From the NCBI GenBank assembly GCA_902475855.1, contig CABSBF010000079.1:1-7622 (forward strand): 7,622 bases of DNA. Direction: 5' to 3'. This document shows positions 1 to 6,610 of this stretch, piece after piece (within the stretch, counting starts at the first letter, position 1; the number at the start of each line of letters is the position of its first letter). Under the pieces are notes generated by a model that worked only from the letters and a program-made list of their open reading frames with translations, was not told where the DNA came from and searched no databases. The position numbers were made by a program, and so were the translations under genes. This stretch comes from an uncultured Eubacteriales bacterium (GTDB lineage: Bacteria; Bacillota; Clostridia; Oscillospirales; Oscillospiraceae).

Positions 1-918
1 TACATCTTCTTCGCGCCCCAGCTTGCCTTTATGATGGAGCGGCTGATGTACGCGGTCAACGCACAGATGGAGGCCGCCGAGGCAGTGAACAAGCTGGAGG
101 CGATACTCCGGGAGTCGCCCCTTCCCGAGCCTGCGGCGGACAGCGGAAGCAAGCCCGCGGACAGCGGTATTTCCTTTGAAAACGTCACCTTTTCCTATGA
201 CGGCGCGGACAGGCCCGCGCTGACGAATGTGAGCTTCCATCTGCCGCAGGGGGAGGCGTGGGCACTGGTGGGCCCCTCCGGCGGCGGCAAGACCACCATC
301 GCCCGGCTGATCCCGCGCTTTTTCGATGTGCAGGCAGGGGCGGTGCTCCTGGGCGGACGGGATGTGCGAAGCATCCCCACCGCGGAGCTGATGGAGCAGA
401 TCTCCTTTGTCTTTCAGGAGGTGCGGCTCTTTAAAAAGAGCATCCGCGACAACATCCGCGCCGCGCGGCCGGACGCCACCGAGGCGGAGATATTACACGC
501 GGCGCAGCTTGCTCAGTGCGGCGATATTCTGGAAAAGACGCCGGGCGGGCTGGACGCCGTGATCGGCGCCAAGGGCGTGTACCTCTCCGGCGGCGAGATG
601 CAGCGCATCGCGCTGGCGCGGGCGATCTTAAAGGACGCGCCCATCGTGGTGCTGGATGAGGCCAGTTCCTTTGCAGACCCGGAGAACGAGGCGAAGATAC
701 AAAAGGCCTTCGAGGCGCTGATGAAGGGCAAGACCGTGCTGATGATCGCCCACCGCCTGTCCACGGTGCGGAACATGGACCGCATCCTCGTCATCCGGGA
801 CGGCGAGATCGCCGAGGAAGGAAAGCACGACGAGCTTCTTGAAAAGGGCGGCGTATACGCCGCCATGTGGGAGGAATACCAAAAGGCCGCGCAGTGGAAG
901 GTAGGAGGTGCCGCATGA
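1..918 (+). CDS. ABC transporter half-molecule, membrane/ATPase fusion (5' truncated by window edge)
   Basis: The reading frame is open from base 1, so this is the C-terminal 305 residues of a longer gene; a full family member is about 570-600 residues. The first ~35 residues are the end of the last transmembrane helix and the helix leading out of the membrane domain. The rest is a complete nucleotide-binding domain: Walker A GPSGGGKTT (about residues 91-99 of the fragment), Q-loop VFQEVRLF, signature LSGGEMQR, Walker B IVVLDE with its catalytic Glu, and H-loop IAHR. The D-loop region reads SSFADPENE instead of the usual SALD, which I associate with siderophore-importing exporter-fold pairs such as YbtP/YbtQ and IrtA/IrtB. 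It overlaps the next ABC gene by ATGA, so the two very likely form a heterodimer. All ATPase motifs are intact. Substrate and direction of transport are not shown by the sequence. The linker contains a small 21-bp-spaced duplication (ADSG twice). Confidence 0.95.
   Translation, partial: YIFFAPQLAFMMERLMYAVNAQMEAAEAVNKLEAILRESPLPEPAADSGSKPADSGISFENVTFSYDGADRPALTNVSFHLPQGEAWALVGPSGGGKTTIARLIPRFFDVQAGAVLLGGRDVRSIPTAELMEQISFVFQEVRLFKKSIRDNIRAARPDATEAEILHAAQLAQCGDILEKTPGGLDAVIGAKGVYLSGGEMQRIALARAILKDAPIVVLDEASSFADPENEAKIQKAFEALMKGKTVLMIAHRLSTVRNMDRILVIRDGEIAEEGKHDELLEKGGVYAAMWEEYQKAAQWKVGGAA
903..908 (+). promoter_or_regulatory. Shine-Dalgarno AGGAGG for second ABC gene
   Basis: Perfect AGGAGG placed 6 nt before the ATG at 915. 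It decides that start over an upstream in-frame ATG at 867, which lies inside the preceding gene and has no comparable site. Confidence 0.85.
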
Positions 919-2657
919 TCGAACGCATCCGCAAAAAATACGCCATGACGGAGAAGGGCGCAAAAGACTATGTGGCCGCCGTGTTCTGGTCCGTACTGGT
1001 CAACATCAGCAAAATGCTGCCGGTGGGCGTGCTGGCCACGGCGCTCTCCGGCATCGTAGAGGCGCTGACAAACGGCACCGACCCAAGGGCGGGACTTACG
1101 CGCTTTCTGGTCGCGGGTATCCTTGCCCTCGCCGCGCTCTTTGTGACCTTCCTGATCCAATACAAAGCCCTATACGAAGCCACCTACCGGGAGAGTGCCA
1201 ACCGCCGCATCCGGCTGGCGGAGGTGCTGCGCCAGCTCCCGCTGTCCTTCTTCGGAAACCGTGACCTGACCGACCTGACCACCACCATCATGGGGGATAC
1301 GGAGACGCTGGAAAAGGCATTCTCCCACTTTTACCCCGCCATGCACGGCGCGCTCATCTCCACGGCGCTGATTTCCGCAGGCATGCTGCTTTACGACTGG
1401 CGGATGGCGCTGGCTCTTTTGTGGGTGGTGCCCGCGTCGCTGCTGATGGTCTATCTCTCCCGGCGCATGGAAAAGCGGCATATAAAGAAGGGCCTCGTCA
1501 CCCGCCGCGCGGCCACCGACGCCATGCAGGAGGTGCTGGAGTGCGCGCCGGAGATCAAGGCGTGCAACCAGAAGGCGCGGTATATCGCCGACCTGAACCG
1601 CAGGCTGGACGAGGCGGAGCAGGACACCATCCGGGGCGAGCTGTTCACAGGCTCCGTGGTCACGGCGGCACAGTCCTTCCTAAAGCTGGGCATCGCCACC
1701 ACCGTCCTCACGGGGGTGCTGCTGATGAGCCGCGGCGACTTGTCGCTGATCCCGTTTCTGATGTTCCTTATCGCCGCCACCCGGGTATATGACCCCATCG
1801 GCTCCATGTTTGCCAACATGGCCGCGGTGTTCGCCTGCGAGGTGCGCATCGAGCGTATGCAGGAGATCGAGAACGAAAAGCGCATGACCGGTATGACCGA
1901 ATATGATCCCGATGGCTACGACATCCGCTTTGAGCATGTGACCTTTGCCTACCGGGAAAAAGAGGATGTGCTAAGAGACGTCTCCTTTACGGCGAAGCAG
2001 GGACAGGTGACGGCGCTGGTGGGCCCCTCCGGCGGCGGCAAGTCCACGGCGGCCAGGCTGGCAGCCCGCTTCTGGGATCCGGCGGAGGGAACGGTGCGGC
2101 TGGGCGGCGTGGATGTGTCCACGGTGGACGGCGAGGCACTGCTGAAAAACTACGCCATCGTATTTCAGGATGTGGTGCTGTTTGCGGATACCGTGATGGA
2201 AAACATCCGCCTCGGCAAGCGGGACGCCACCGATGCGGAGGTTCTGGCGGCGGCGAAGGCGGCGCAGTGCGACGCCTTTGTATCCAAGCTGCCGGACGGC
2301 TACCATACCCTGATCGGGGAAAACGGCTCCCGGCTCTCCGGCGGCGAGCGGCAGCGCATCTCCATTGCCCGCGCCATCTTGAAGGACGCGCCGGTGATTT
2401 TGCTGGACGAGGCCACGGCCTCGCTGGACGTGGAAAACGAAACGGCGGTGCAGGCGGCACTGTCCGGATTGATCAAGGATAAGACGGTGCTCATCATCGC
2501 GCACCGCATGCGTACCGTCATGAACGCCGATCAGATCGTCCTGCTCTCCGGCGGCCGCGTGGTTGAGATGGATTCTCCCGCCGAGCTGCTGAAAAAGAAC
2601 GGCCTGTTCCGCCACATGGCGCAGCTCCAGAGCGAGAGCATGGAGTGGACGGCGTAG
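915..2657 (+). CDS. ABC transporter half-molecule, membrane/ATPase fusion (complete partner)
   Basis: A 580-residue exporter-fold half-transporter that acts in the cytoplasmic membrane, presumably as a heterodimer with the gene before it. Hydrophobic segments at roughly residues 21-50, 63-83, 140-160, 163-181, 247-272 and 276-293 form the six-helix membrane domain. The ATPase domain follows from about residue 336: Walker A GPSGGGKST (370-378), Q-loop VFQDVVLF, signature LSGGERQR (474-481), Walker B VILLDEA with Glu499, D-loop SLD, and His530 in IAHR. All catalytic residues are present. The start is chosen from the ATGA overlap with the upstream gene and its AGGAGG site. A 27-nt stretch around Walker A (about 265-291 and 2016-2042) is identical in the two half-transporters, which fits either codon-level conservation or past gene conversion. 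By its ECF neighbours and by analogy with IrtAB/YbtPQ, a role in metal-chelate or small-molecule uptake is possible; drug or peptide export is the alternative. Confidence 0.96.
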   Translation: MIERIRKKYAMTEKGAKDYVAAVFWSVLVNISKMLPVGVLATALSGIVEALTNGTDPRAGLTRFLVAGILALAALFVTFLIQYKALYEATYRESANRRIRLAEVLRQLPLSFFGNRDLTDLTTTIMGDTETLEKAFSHFYPAMHGALISTALISAGMLLYDWRMALALLWVVPASLLMVYLSRRMEKRHIKKGLVTRRAATDAMQEVLECAPEIKACNQKARYIADLNRRLDEAEQDTIRGELFTGSVVTAAQSFLKLGIATTVLTGVLLMSRGDLSLIPFLMFLIAATRVYDPIGSMFANMAAVFACEVRIERMQEIENEKRMTGMTEYDPDGYDIRFEHVTFAYREKEDVLRDVSFTAKQGQVTALVGPSGGGKSTAARLAARFWDPAEGTVRLGGVDVSTVDGEALLKNYAIVFQDVVLFADTVMENIRLGKRDATDAEVLAAAKAAQCDAFVSKLPDGYHTLIGENGSRLSGGERQRISIARAILKDAPVILLDEATASLDVENETAVQAALSGLIKDKTVLIIAHRMRTVMNADQIVLLSGGRVVEMDSPAELLKKNGLFRHMAQLQSESMEWTA

Positions 2658-2715
2658 AAAGTTGCGAGATAAACAGAATTCCGAGTGCAATATTGGAAAA
2701 CGAAGTATCGAAAAC

Positions 2716-2722
2716 AAGGAGG
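2716..2722 (+). promoter_or_regulatory. Shine-Dalgarno AAGGAGG for S component
   Basis: Strong AAGGAGG, 5 nt before the ATG at 2728. It selects this start over an in-frame ATG at 2662, which lacks a ribosome-binding site and would add a charged, unrelated-looking 22-residue leader. It lies at the end of the only sizeable gap in the operon (2658-2727). Confidence 0.85.
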
Positions 2723-2727
2723 AGTTT

Positions 2728-3330
2728 ATGAAAGAAACAAATAAATGGTCTGTCAGGGATGTGATCACCACGGTATTGCTCTCCGCAGTGCTGATCGTGA
2801 TCCAGCTCGTCGTCAATATGGTCTGCATGGCCAACGACTTTGTCAGCATGGTGCTGTCGGTGGGGATCACCATGTTCCTCTGCGCGCCGGTCTATATGCT
2901 CATGGTCAGCCGGATCGGAAAGCGTTTTGTGACGCTGATCTATATGACGATCCTCGGCGTGATTTTCCTGCTGATGGGAAACTGGTTCTTGCTTCCTTAT
3001 TATGTTCTCGTGGGAATCCTCTGCGAGGCGATTCTCTGGAAGGAAGGCTCCTGCCAAAAGCCGAAACGGCTGACCGCCGCCTGGACGGTGGCGAGCCTTT
3101 TATACAACGGGGTCAATCTGCTGCCCATCTGGTTCTTCTGGGACACCTACTACGATTTTGCGCTGGCAAGCGGCATGGAGCAGAGCTACATCGATTCCTA
3201 TGTGCGTTACTACACCTCTCCCAGCTGGCTGGCCTTTATTCTGCTGTTTACGACGCTGATGGGCTTTTTGGGCTGCATGGTGGGCAGTCGGCTGATCCGC
3301 AGGCATTTTCAGAAGGCCGGCGTTCTATGA
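2728..3330 (+). CDS. ECF transporter S component, MptD/Trep_Strep type
   Basis: A 200-residue, strongly hydrophobic membrane protein with about six helices (roughly residues 11-33, 40-62, 68-88, 89-105, 114-136 and 167-190). The opening KWSVRDVITT, the GNWFLLPYY segment and the C-terminal basic RRHF tail fit the Trep_Strep (TIGR02185) / MptD family of putative ECF substrate-binding components as I remember it. The clinching evidence is context: it is followed at once by an EcfT-like protein and a double ATPase. S components bind the substrate and dock on the T/A/A' energy module. The substrate of this family is not firmly known, so none is assigned. The gene overlaps the next by ATGA (3327-3330), which implies translational coupling. 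The 70-bp gap before it could hold an internal promoter, but no convincing one is visible. Confidence 0.85.
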   Translation: MKETNKWSVRDVITTVLLSAVLIVIQLVVNMVCMANDFVSMVLSVGITMFLCAPVYMLMVSRIGKRFVTLIYMTILGVIFLLMGNWFLLPYYVLVGILCEAILWKEGSCQKPKRLTAAWTVASLLYNGVNLLPIWFFWDTYYDFALASGMEQSYIDSYVRYYTSPSWLAFILLFTTLMGFLGCMVGSRLIRRHFQKAGVL

Positions 3331-4025
3331 GAGCGGACGCATCCTTTGCGGTGCCGGTCAAGCTGTGGGCGCTGCTGTGCGTCTTTGCCGGAGTAACCAT
3401 CGGCGGGAATGTGCTGCTTACCTGCATCCTGACCGGCGGGGCGCTTCTTTATCTCGTCTTACAGCGGAACTTCCGCCTTGCCGCGTCCTATGGCTGCTTT
3501 TATCTGCTGCTGGCGCTGCTGCTGTACGGCATCCGCTTCCATGGGCTGCACATGCCGGTTTTTTCGGAGTTTTATGTTCTGATGTTCTGGAATCTGTCAC
3601 CGATCTTTCTGGTGTCATGGGATCTGATCACCACGCCGCCGGGGATGCTCTCCGCGTTCTTATCCCGCCTCCGTATGCCCACCCCGTTCATTCTCGGGCT
3701 TCTTGTGGTCTTTCGCTTCTTCCCTACCATGCGGACGGAGCTAAAGGGTGTGGGCAGGTCGATGAAAAACCGAGGGCTTACCGCGGCGGGGCAGCTGCTC
3801 ACGCATCCCGTGCAGAGCATGGAGTATGTGCTGGTTCCGTTTCTTCTTCGGGTGTTGCAGCTTGCCGATCAGCTTTCCGTTTCCGCCGTTGCAAGGGGCG
3901 CGGAGCGTCCGGGCGTGCGCGGCAGCTATTATGAGAAAAGGATCGGGGCGCGGGATCACATCGCGGCAGCCGCATGTGCGCTGGTCACGGCTTCCTATTT
4001 GGTTTTGGAAAGGAGCATGGCATGA
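3327..4025 (+). CDS. ecfT: ECF transporter transmembrane coupling protein (EcfT-like)
   Basis: A 232-residue protein with hydrophobic segments near residues 12-46, 51-68, 82-100, 119-134 and 211-228, and a long cytoplasmic, helix-rich region between the last two. That region carries the two short Arg-Gly motifs typical of EcfT coupling helices: KNRG (147-150) and ARG (189-191). These contact the two ATPase domains. The start is the ATG that overlaps the S-component stop; a weak GAAGG lies about 10 nt upstream, so translation probably depends on coupling. An ATG far upstream in the same frame (2745) would overlap nearly the whole S gene and is not credible. The gene ends with another ATGA overlap into the ATPase gene, completing an S-T-A/A' module. 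Sequence identity to well-studied EcfT proteins is likely low, but motifs and position agree. Confidence 0.88.
   Translation: MRADASFAVPVKLWALLCVFAGVTIGGNVLLTCILTGGALLYLVLQRNFRLAASYGCFYLLLALLLYGIRFHGLHMPVFSEFYVLMFWNLSPIFLVSWDLITTPPGMLSAFLSRLRMPTPFILGLLVVFRFFPTMRTELKGVGRSMKNRGLTAAGQLLTHPVQSMEYVLVPFLLRVLQLADQLSVSAVARGAERPGVRGSYYEKRIGARDHIAAAACALVTASYLVLERSMA
4011..4015 (+). promoter_or_regulatory. Shine-Dalgarno AGGAG for ECF ATPase
   Basis: AGGAG located 6 nt before the ATG at 4022, inside the 3' end of the EcfT-like gene. It supports this start rather than the in-frame ATG at 3974. Confidence 0.8.
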
Positions 4026-5419
4026 TCGAGCTTACACGCGCTTCTTTCCAATACGAAAACTCAGACAGAGGCGTGCAGGACATTTCCCTTTCGGTAAAAA
4101 GCGGCGAATGCGTCGTGCTGACGGGGCTTTCCGGCTGCGGCAAGACCACCGTGACAAGGCTTGTCAACGGGCTTGCGCCGTCCTATTACCCCGGAGTTTT
4201 CAGCGGGAGCGTGAGGATAGACGGCAAGGACATATCAAGGCTTTCCACATGGGAGATCGGGCGTTTGGTGGGAAGCGTTTTTCAGGACCCCAAAAGCCAG
4301 TTCTTTTCCTCCGAGCTTGCCGGAGAGGTCGCCTTTCCCTGCGAGAATTACGGCCTGTCCGCCCGGGAGATACGGGAGAGAACGGACGCCGCCATAGAGG
4401 CGTTGCAGCTGTCCCGTTTGAAAGACAGGGCAGTTGACGTCCTCTCAAGCGGAGAAAAGCAGCGGGCGGCCATTGCGTCCGTATATGCCATGAAGCCAAA
4501 GGTCTTTGTGTGCGATGAGCCGACGGCCAACCTCGATGCCGCCGGGACGAGCCAGCTTGCGCAGACCCTCCGGCAGCTCAAGGAGCAGGGCTTTACCCTG
4601 CTCCTCGCGGAGCATCGGATCGACTGGCTGATGGGGATCGCAGACCGGTTTTTATATCTGCGAGACGGCAGAATAGCGGCCGAGTATACACCGGAGGATT
4701 TGCTCCTTCTGCCGGAAGCAGACATCTTGGGCATGGGGTTACGCTCTCCGCACGAGGGAAAGTGCCTTCCCGCTCCCTCCGTATTGGACGAAAGCCCTGC
4801 CGTCTTGAAGACAGCAGGGCTCTCGAAAAGAATACGCAGAGAAGTTATTTTTGAGGATATTTCGCTGTCCGTTCCAAAGGGCAAAGTGACCGCCATAACG
4901 GGGCAAAACGGCGCGGGGAAAACCACCCTTGCGCAGATCCTCTGCGGGCTGGCAAGGCAGACAAGGGGACATATCCTGATAGATGGGAAAAAAGCAAGAG
5001 CGGCAGTCCGGCGCAGGGAGATCTATTACTGCGGCAATGACACGTCAACGCAGTTTTTTACGGCGAGTGTGGCGGAGGAGCTGCTGCTGAATACCAGATT
5101 GACAGAAGAAAGCAAGAGCCATGCAAGGATCCTGCTCAAAGAGTTTGGGCTTTACGAGTACAGGGATGCGCACCCGTCCGCTCTGTCCGGCGGGCAGAAG
5201 CAGCGGCTTGCCATCGCCTGCGCCATCTTTTCCGCCCGCAGGATATTGATCCTTGACGAGCCCACCAGCGGCCTTGACGGGCGAAACATGCGCCTGATCG
5301 CAGAAAGGCTGAAAAGCGAAGCGCGGAACGGCAGAACCATTCTCGTGATCACCCACGACAGGGAGCTGATCGATAGTTGCTGCGATAACATTGTGGAGGT
5401 TGAAAAACGATCATCATGA
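4022..5419 (+). CDS. ECF transporter ATPase, two fused ATP-binding domains
   Basis: A 465-residue protein holding both ECF ATPases (A and A') in one chain. Domain 1: Walker A GLSGCGKTT (35-43), Q-loop VFQDPKSQFF, signature LSSGEKQR (141-148), Walker B VFVCDEPTANLD and His198 in AEHR. Domain 2: Walker A GQNGAGKTT (about 294-302), signature LSGGQKQR (388-395), Walker B ILILDEPTSGLD and His445 in ITHD. The two are joined by a linker of about 40 residues (roughly 230-270). It energises the S/T components by ATP hydrolysis on the cytoplasmic face. One oddity: the second Q-loop reads CGNDTSTQFF, so Asn339 stands where the conserved Gln is expected. Another is the long palindrome in the linker DNA. 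This is the last gene of the operon; its stop lies only 15 bp from the stop of a convergent gene, with no visible terminator between. Confidence 0.95.
   Translation: MIELTRASFQYENSDRGVQDISLSVKSGECVVLTGLSGCGKTTVTRLVNGLAPSYYPGVFSGSVRIDGKDISRLSTWEIGRLVGSVFQDPKSQFFSSELAGEVAFPCENYGLSAREIRERTDAAIEALQLSRLKDRAVDVLSSGEKQRAAIASVYAMKPKVFVCDEPTANLDAAGTSQLAQTLRQLKEQGFTLLLAEHRIDWLMGIADRFLYLRDGRIAAEYTPEDLLLLPEADILGMGLRSPHEGKCLPAPSVLDESPAVLKTAGLSKRIRREVIFEDISLSVPKGKVTAITGQNGAGKTTLAQILCGLARQTRGHILIDGKKARAAVRRREIYYCGNDTSTQFFTASVAEELLLNTRLTEESKSHARILLKEFGLYEYRDAHPSALSGGQKQRLAIACAIFSARRILILDEPTSGLDGRNMRLIAERLKSEARNGRTILVITHDRELIDSCCDNIVEVEKRSS
4789..4825. repeat. Near-perfect palindrome in the ATPase interdomain linker
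   Basis: The arms pair around base 4807: AGCCCTGC (4793-4800) with GCAGGGCT (4814-4821), and GTCTT (4802-4806) with AAGAC (4808-4812), with one mismatch (4801/4813). After a second mismatch (4792/4822), three more outer pairs match. In all, 16 of 18 possible pairs form. It lies within codons for the linker between the two ATPase domains. Because of the symmetry, both strands encode nearly the same peptide, ESPAV-x-KTAGLS. It may be a small inserted palindromic repeat or an RNA hairpin; the function is unknown. Confidence 0.8.
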
Positions 5420-5434
5420 AACCGCCAAGGGACG

Positions 5435-6019
5435 CTATGGGATATCCACGCTGAGAGAATCGTTTTCCGCCCCTGCCGGCAGCTCCACCGCGATGGTCGT
5501 GCCCTTGTCCGAGCTTTCCTCCACCCAAACGGAGCCGCCGGGGCGGTTGTATTTGACAGCGTTCTCCGTCAGGTTGAAGAGCAGGCGGTAGATCAGCGTG
5601 TCGCTGCCGGTGAGGGCGGCGTCGCCCTCCGCTTCCAGCGTGATGCTTCGCTTCTCCGCCAGCGGCGCGAGATCCGTGAAGATCTCCTCGACCATGGGGG
5701 CGAGCTGGAGCTGCTCGTTCCGCGCCACCTGCTGCAAATTGCTCATCTCCAGCAGCGTCTTGGTCATCTGCGTCAGCCGCTCCGTCTGCTCGCGCAAAAG
5801 CGTGAGGAACTCCGCCGTCTCCGGCCGCACATCGGGATGCTCCGCGGAAAACAGCTCCAGCTGCGCCTGCATCAGCGCCAGCGGCGTGCGCAGCTCGTGG
5901 GCGGCGTTGCCGGTGAACTGCCGCTGGGCGGCAAAGGCGTTATTCAGCCGCTCCAGCATTTGATTGAAGGACTGACTCAACTGCCGGAACTCCGGAAGCA
6001 CATCTTCATCGATCCTCAT
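5435..6019 (-). pseudogene. Sensor histidine kinase remnant, N-terminus and ATP-binding core missing
   Basis: The ~194-residue reading frame begins abruptly in what looks like the end of a HAMP linker (RIDEDVLPEFRQLSQSFNQM). It continues through the dimerisation/phospho-acceptor helix with the H box HELRTPL (His41) and then the N box NLTENAVKYN (149-158). The sensor and membrane half expected upstream is absent. After NRPGGSVWVE the protein runs straight into ESSDKGTTIAVELP, which resembles the final strands of a HATPase domain just before the natural C-terminus. The G1 (DxGxG), F and G2 boxes, normally 60-70 residues between these points, are missing. Without them ATP binding is not expected. 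It is of the VanS/PhoR-like orthodox type; no response regulator is present in the window. The gene converges on the ECF operon with 15 bp between stops, and its broken 5' end abuts the broken 5' end of the Fic gene. An intact start codon cannot be assigned; the ATG at 6019 is probably chance. Confidence 0.85.
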
Positions 6020-6552
6020 ATGATTGGGCCGGTCAGTATCGGATCATCAATATCGAAAAGCGGGAGCGTTTGCTGGGCGGGCGCAGCGTCTGGTACAGCA
6101 ACGACGAAGCGATTCCGGATGATTTGGAGAAAGCATTCACCGCTATTTCAGAGAAACAGTGGGAGCAGTTCTCCAGAGAAGAATTTGTGCATACTCTTGC
6201 AAGGCTGTTTCCGCGTGTATGGCAGGTACACCCGTTCCGTGAAGGAAATACGCGAACGGTGGTTATGATGATGACGCTGTTCGTTGAGCATTATGGTTAT
6301 TACATGGATCACGAATTGATGGCTGCGAGCGCGGGATATGTACGGGATTCCTTTGTTATGGCCTCATTGGATCAGATTTCTGAGTATGAGCATCTGGAGC
6401 GCATTTTGATGGATGCGGTCTGCACCGAGCCGATCATCTATGACGAACAGACTCTTGATTCTGGCGGACAATCGGAAAGAACGGGAAAATATCAGAAGTA
6501 CCAAAAAGAAAAGTATGTTCCGCAGCCACACCAGCAGCGCGAAAAATCATAA
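6019..6552 (+). pseudogene. fic: Fic-domain protein, 5' truncated
   Basis: Reading from base 6019 gives 177 residues starting YDWAGQYRIINIEK, a typical interior segment of a Fic domain. The catalytic loop HPFREGNTRT (71-80, His71) follows, then the helices HYGYYMDHEL and SEYEHLERIL and a Lys/Gln-rich tail. Fic proteins usually transfer AMP from ATP to target proteins and often act as toxins or regulators. Relative to the canonical HPFx(D/E)GNGRxxR motif, this one has Thr for the second Gly and Val for the last Arg. The start codon and perhaps 70-100 N-terminal residues are lost: upstream of 6019 the DNA belongs to the minus-strand kinase remnant, and the first possible start in frame is a TTG at 6070, which is inside the domain. 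The C-terminus looks natural and is followed by a hairpin. GC content is visibly lower than in the transport operon, which suggests a different origin. Activity of the remnant is unlikely. Confidence 0.88.
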
Positions 6553-6568
6553 TCTTTCGCAACGAAAC

Positions 6569-6593
6569 GGCAAGGCGTGAAATGCGCCTTGCC
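6569..6593. terminator. Hairpin between convergent genes, possible bidirectional terminator
   Basis: A perfect 9-bp inverted repeat, GGCAAGGCG (6569-6577) and CGCCTTGCC (6585-6593), with a 7-nt loop. It sits 17 bp after the Fic stop and 18 bp before the stop of the converging S1-domain gene. T-runs follow only loosely (ATTGTACATTTT on +, GTTTCGTT on -), so it may serve both genes as a weak intrinsic terminator. Confidence 0.6.
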
Positions 6594-6610
6594 ATTGTAC
6601 ATTTTGCGTA

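Noticed and set aside
136..167. 11-bp direct repeat GCGGACAGCGG spaced 21 bp in the first ABC gene
   Set aside because: It is an in-frame 7-codon linker duplication (ADSG twice) with no sign of wider significance.
2016..2042. 27-nt identity with bases 265-291 of the partner ABC gene
   Set aside because: Both encode the same Walker A loop under the same strong codon bias; gene conversion is possible but not needed.
2658..2727. Possible promoter in the 70-bp gap (TTGCGA at 2662 and CAATAT at 2688)
   Set aside because: The spacing is 20 bp and both boxes are poor; the genes can be explained as one transcript.
1971..2873. Long minus-strand open frame (300 codons) opposite the second ABC gene and the S component
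   Set aside because: It is antisense to well-supported genes, has no recognisable motif, and is the kind of open frame expected on the reverse strand of GC-rich DNA.
2745..3326. Upstream extension of the EcfT-like frame
   Set aside because: It overlaps nearly the whole S component, reads as low-complexity His/Arg-rich shadow sequence, and the ATG at 3327 with ATGA coupling is the natural start.
6070..6552. TTG at 6070 as a genuine start of a short Fic protein
   Set aside because: Conserved Fic sequence (YDWAGQYRIINIEK) continues upstream in the same frame and no ribosome-binding site precedes the TTG.
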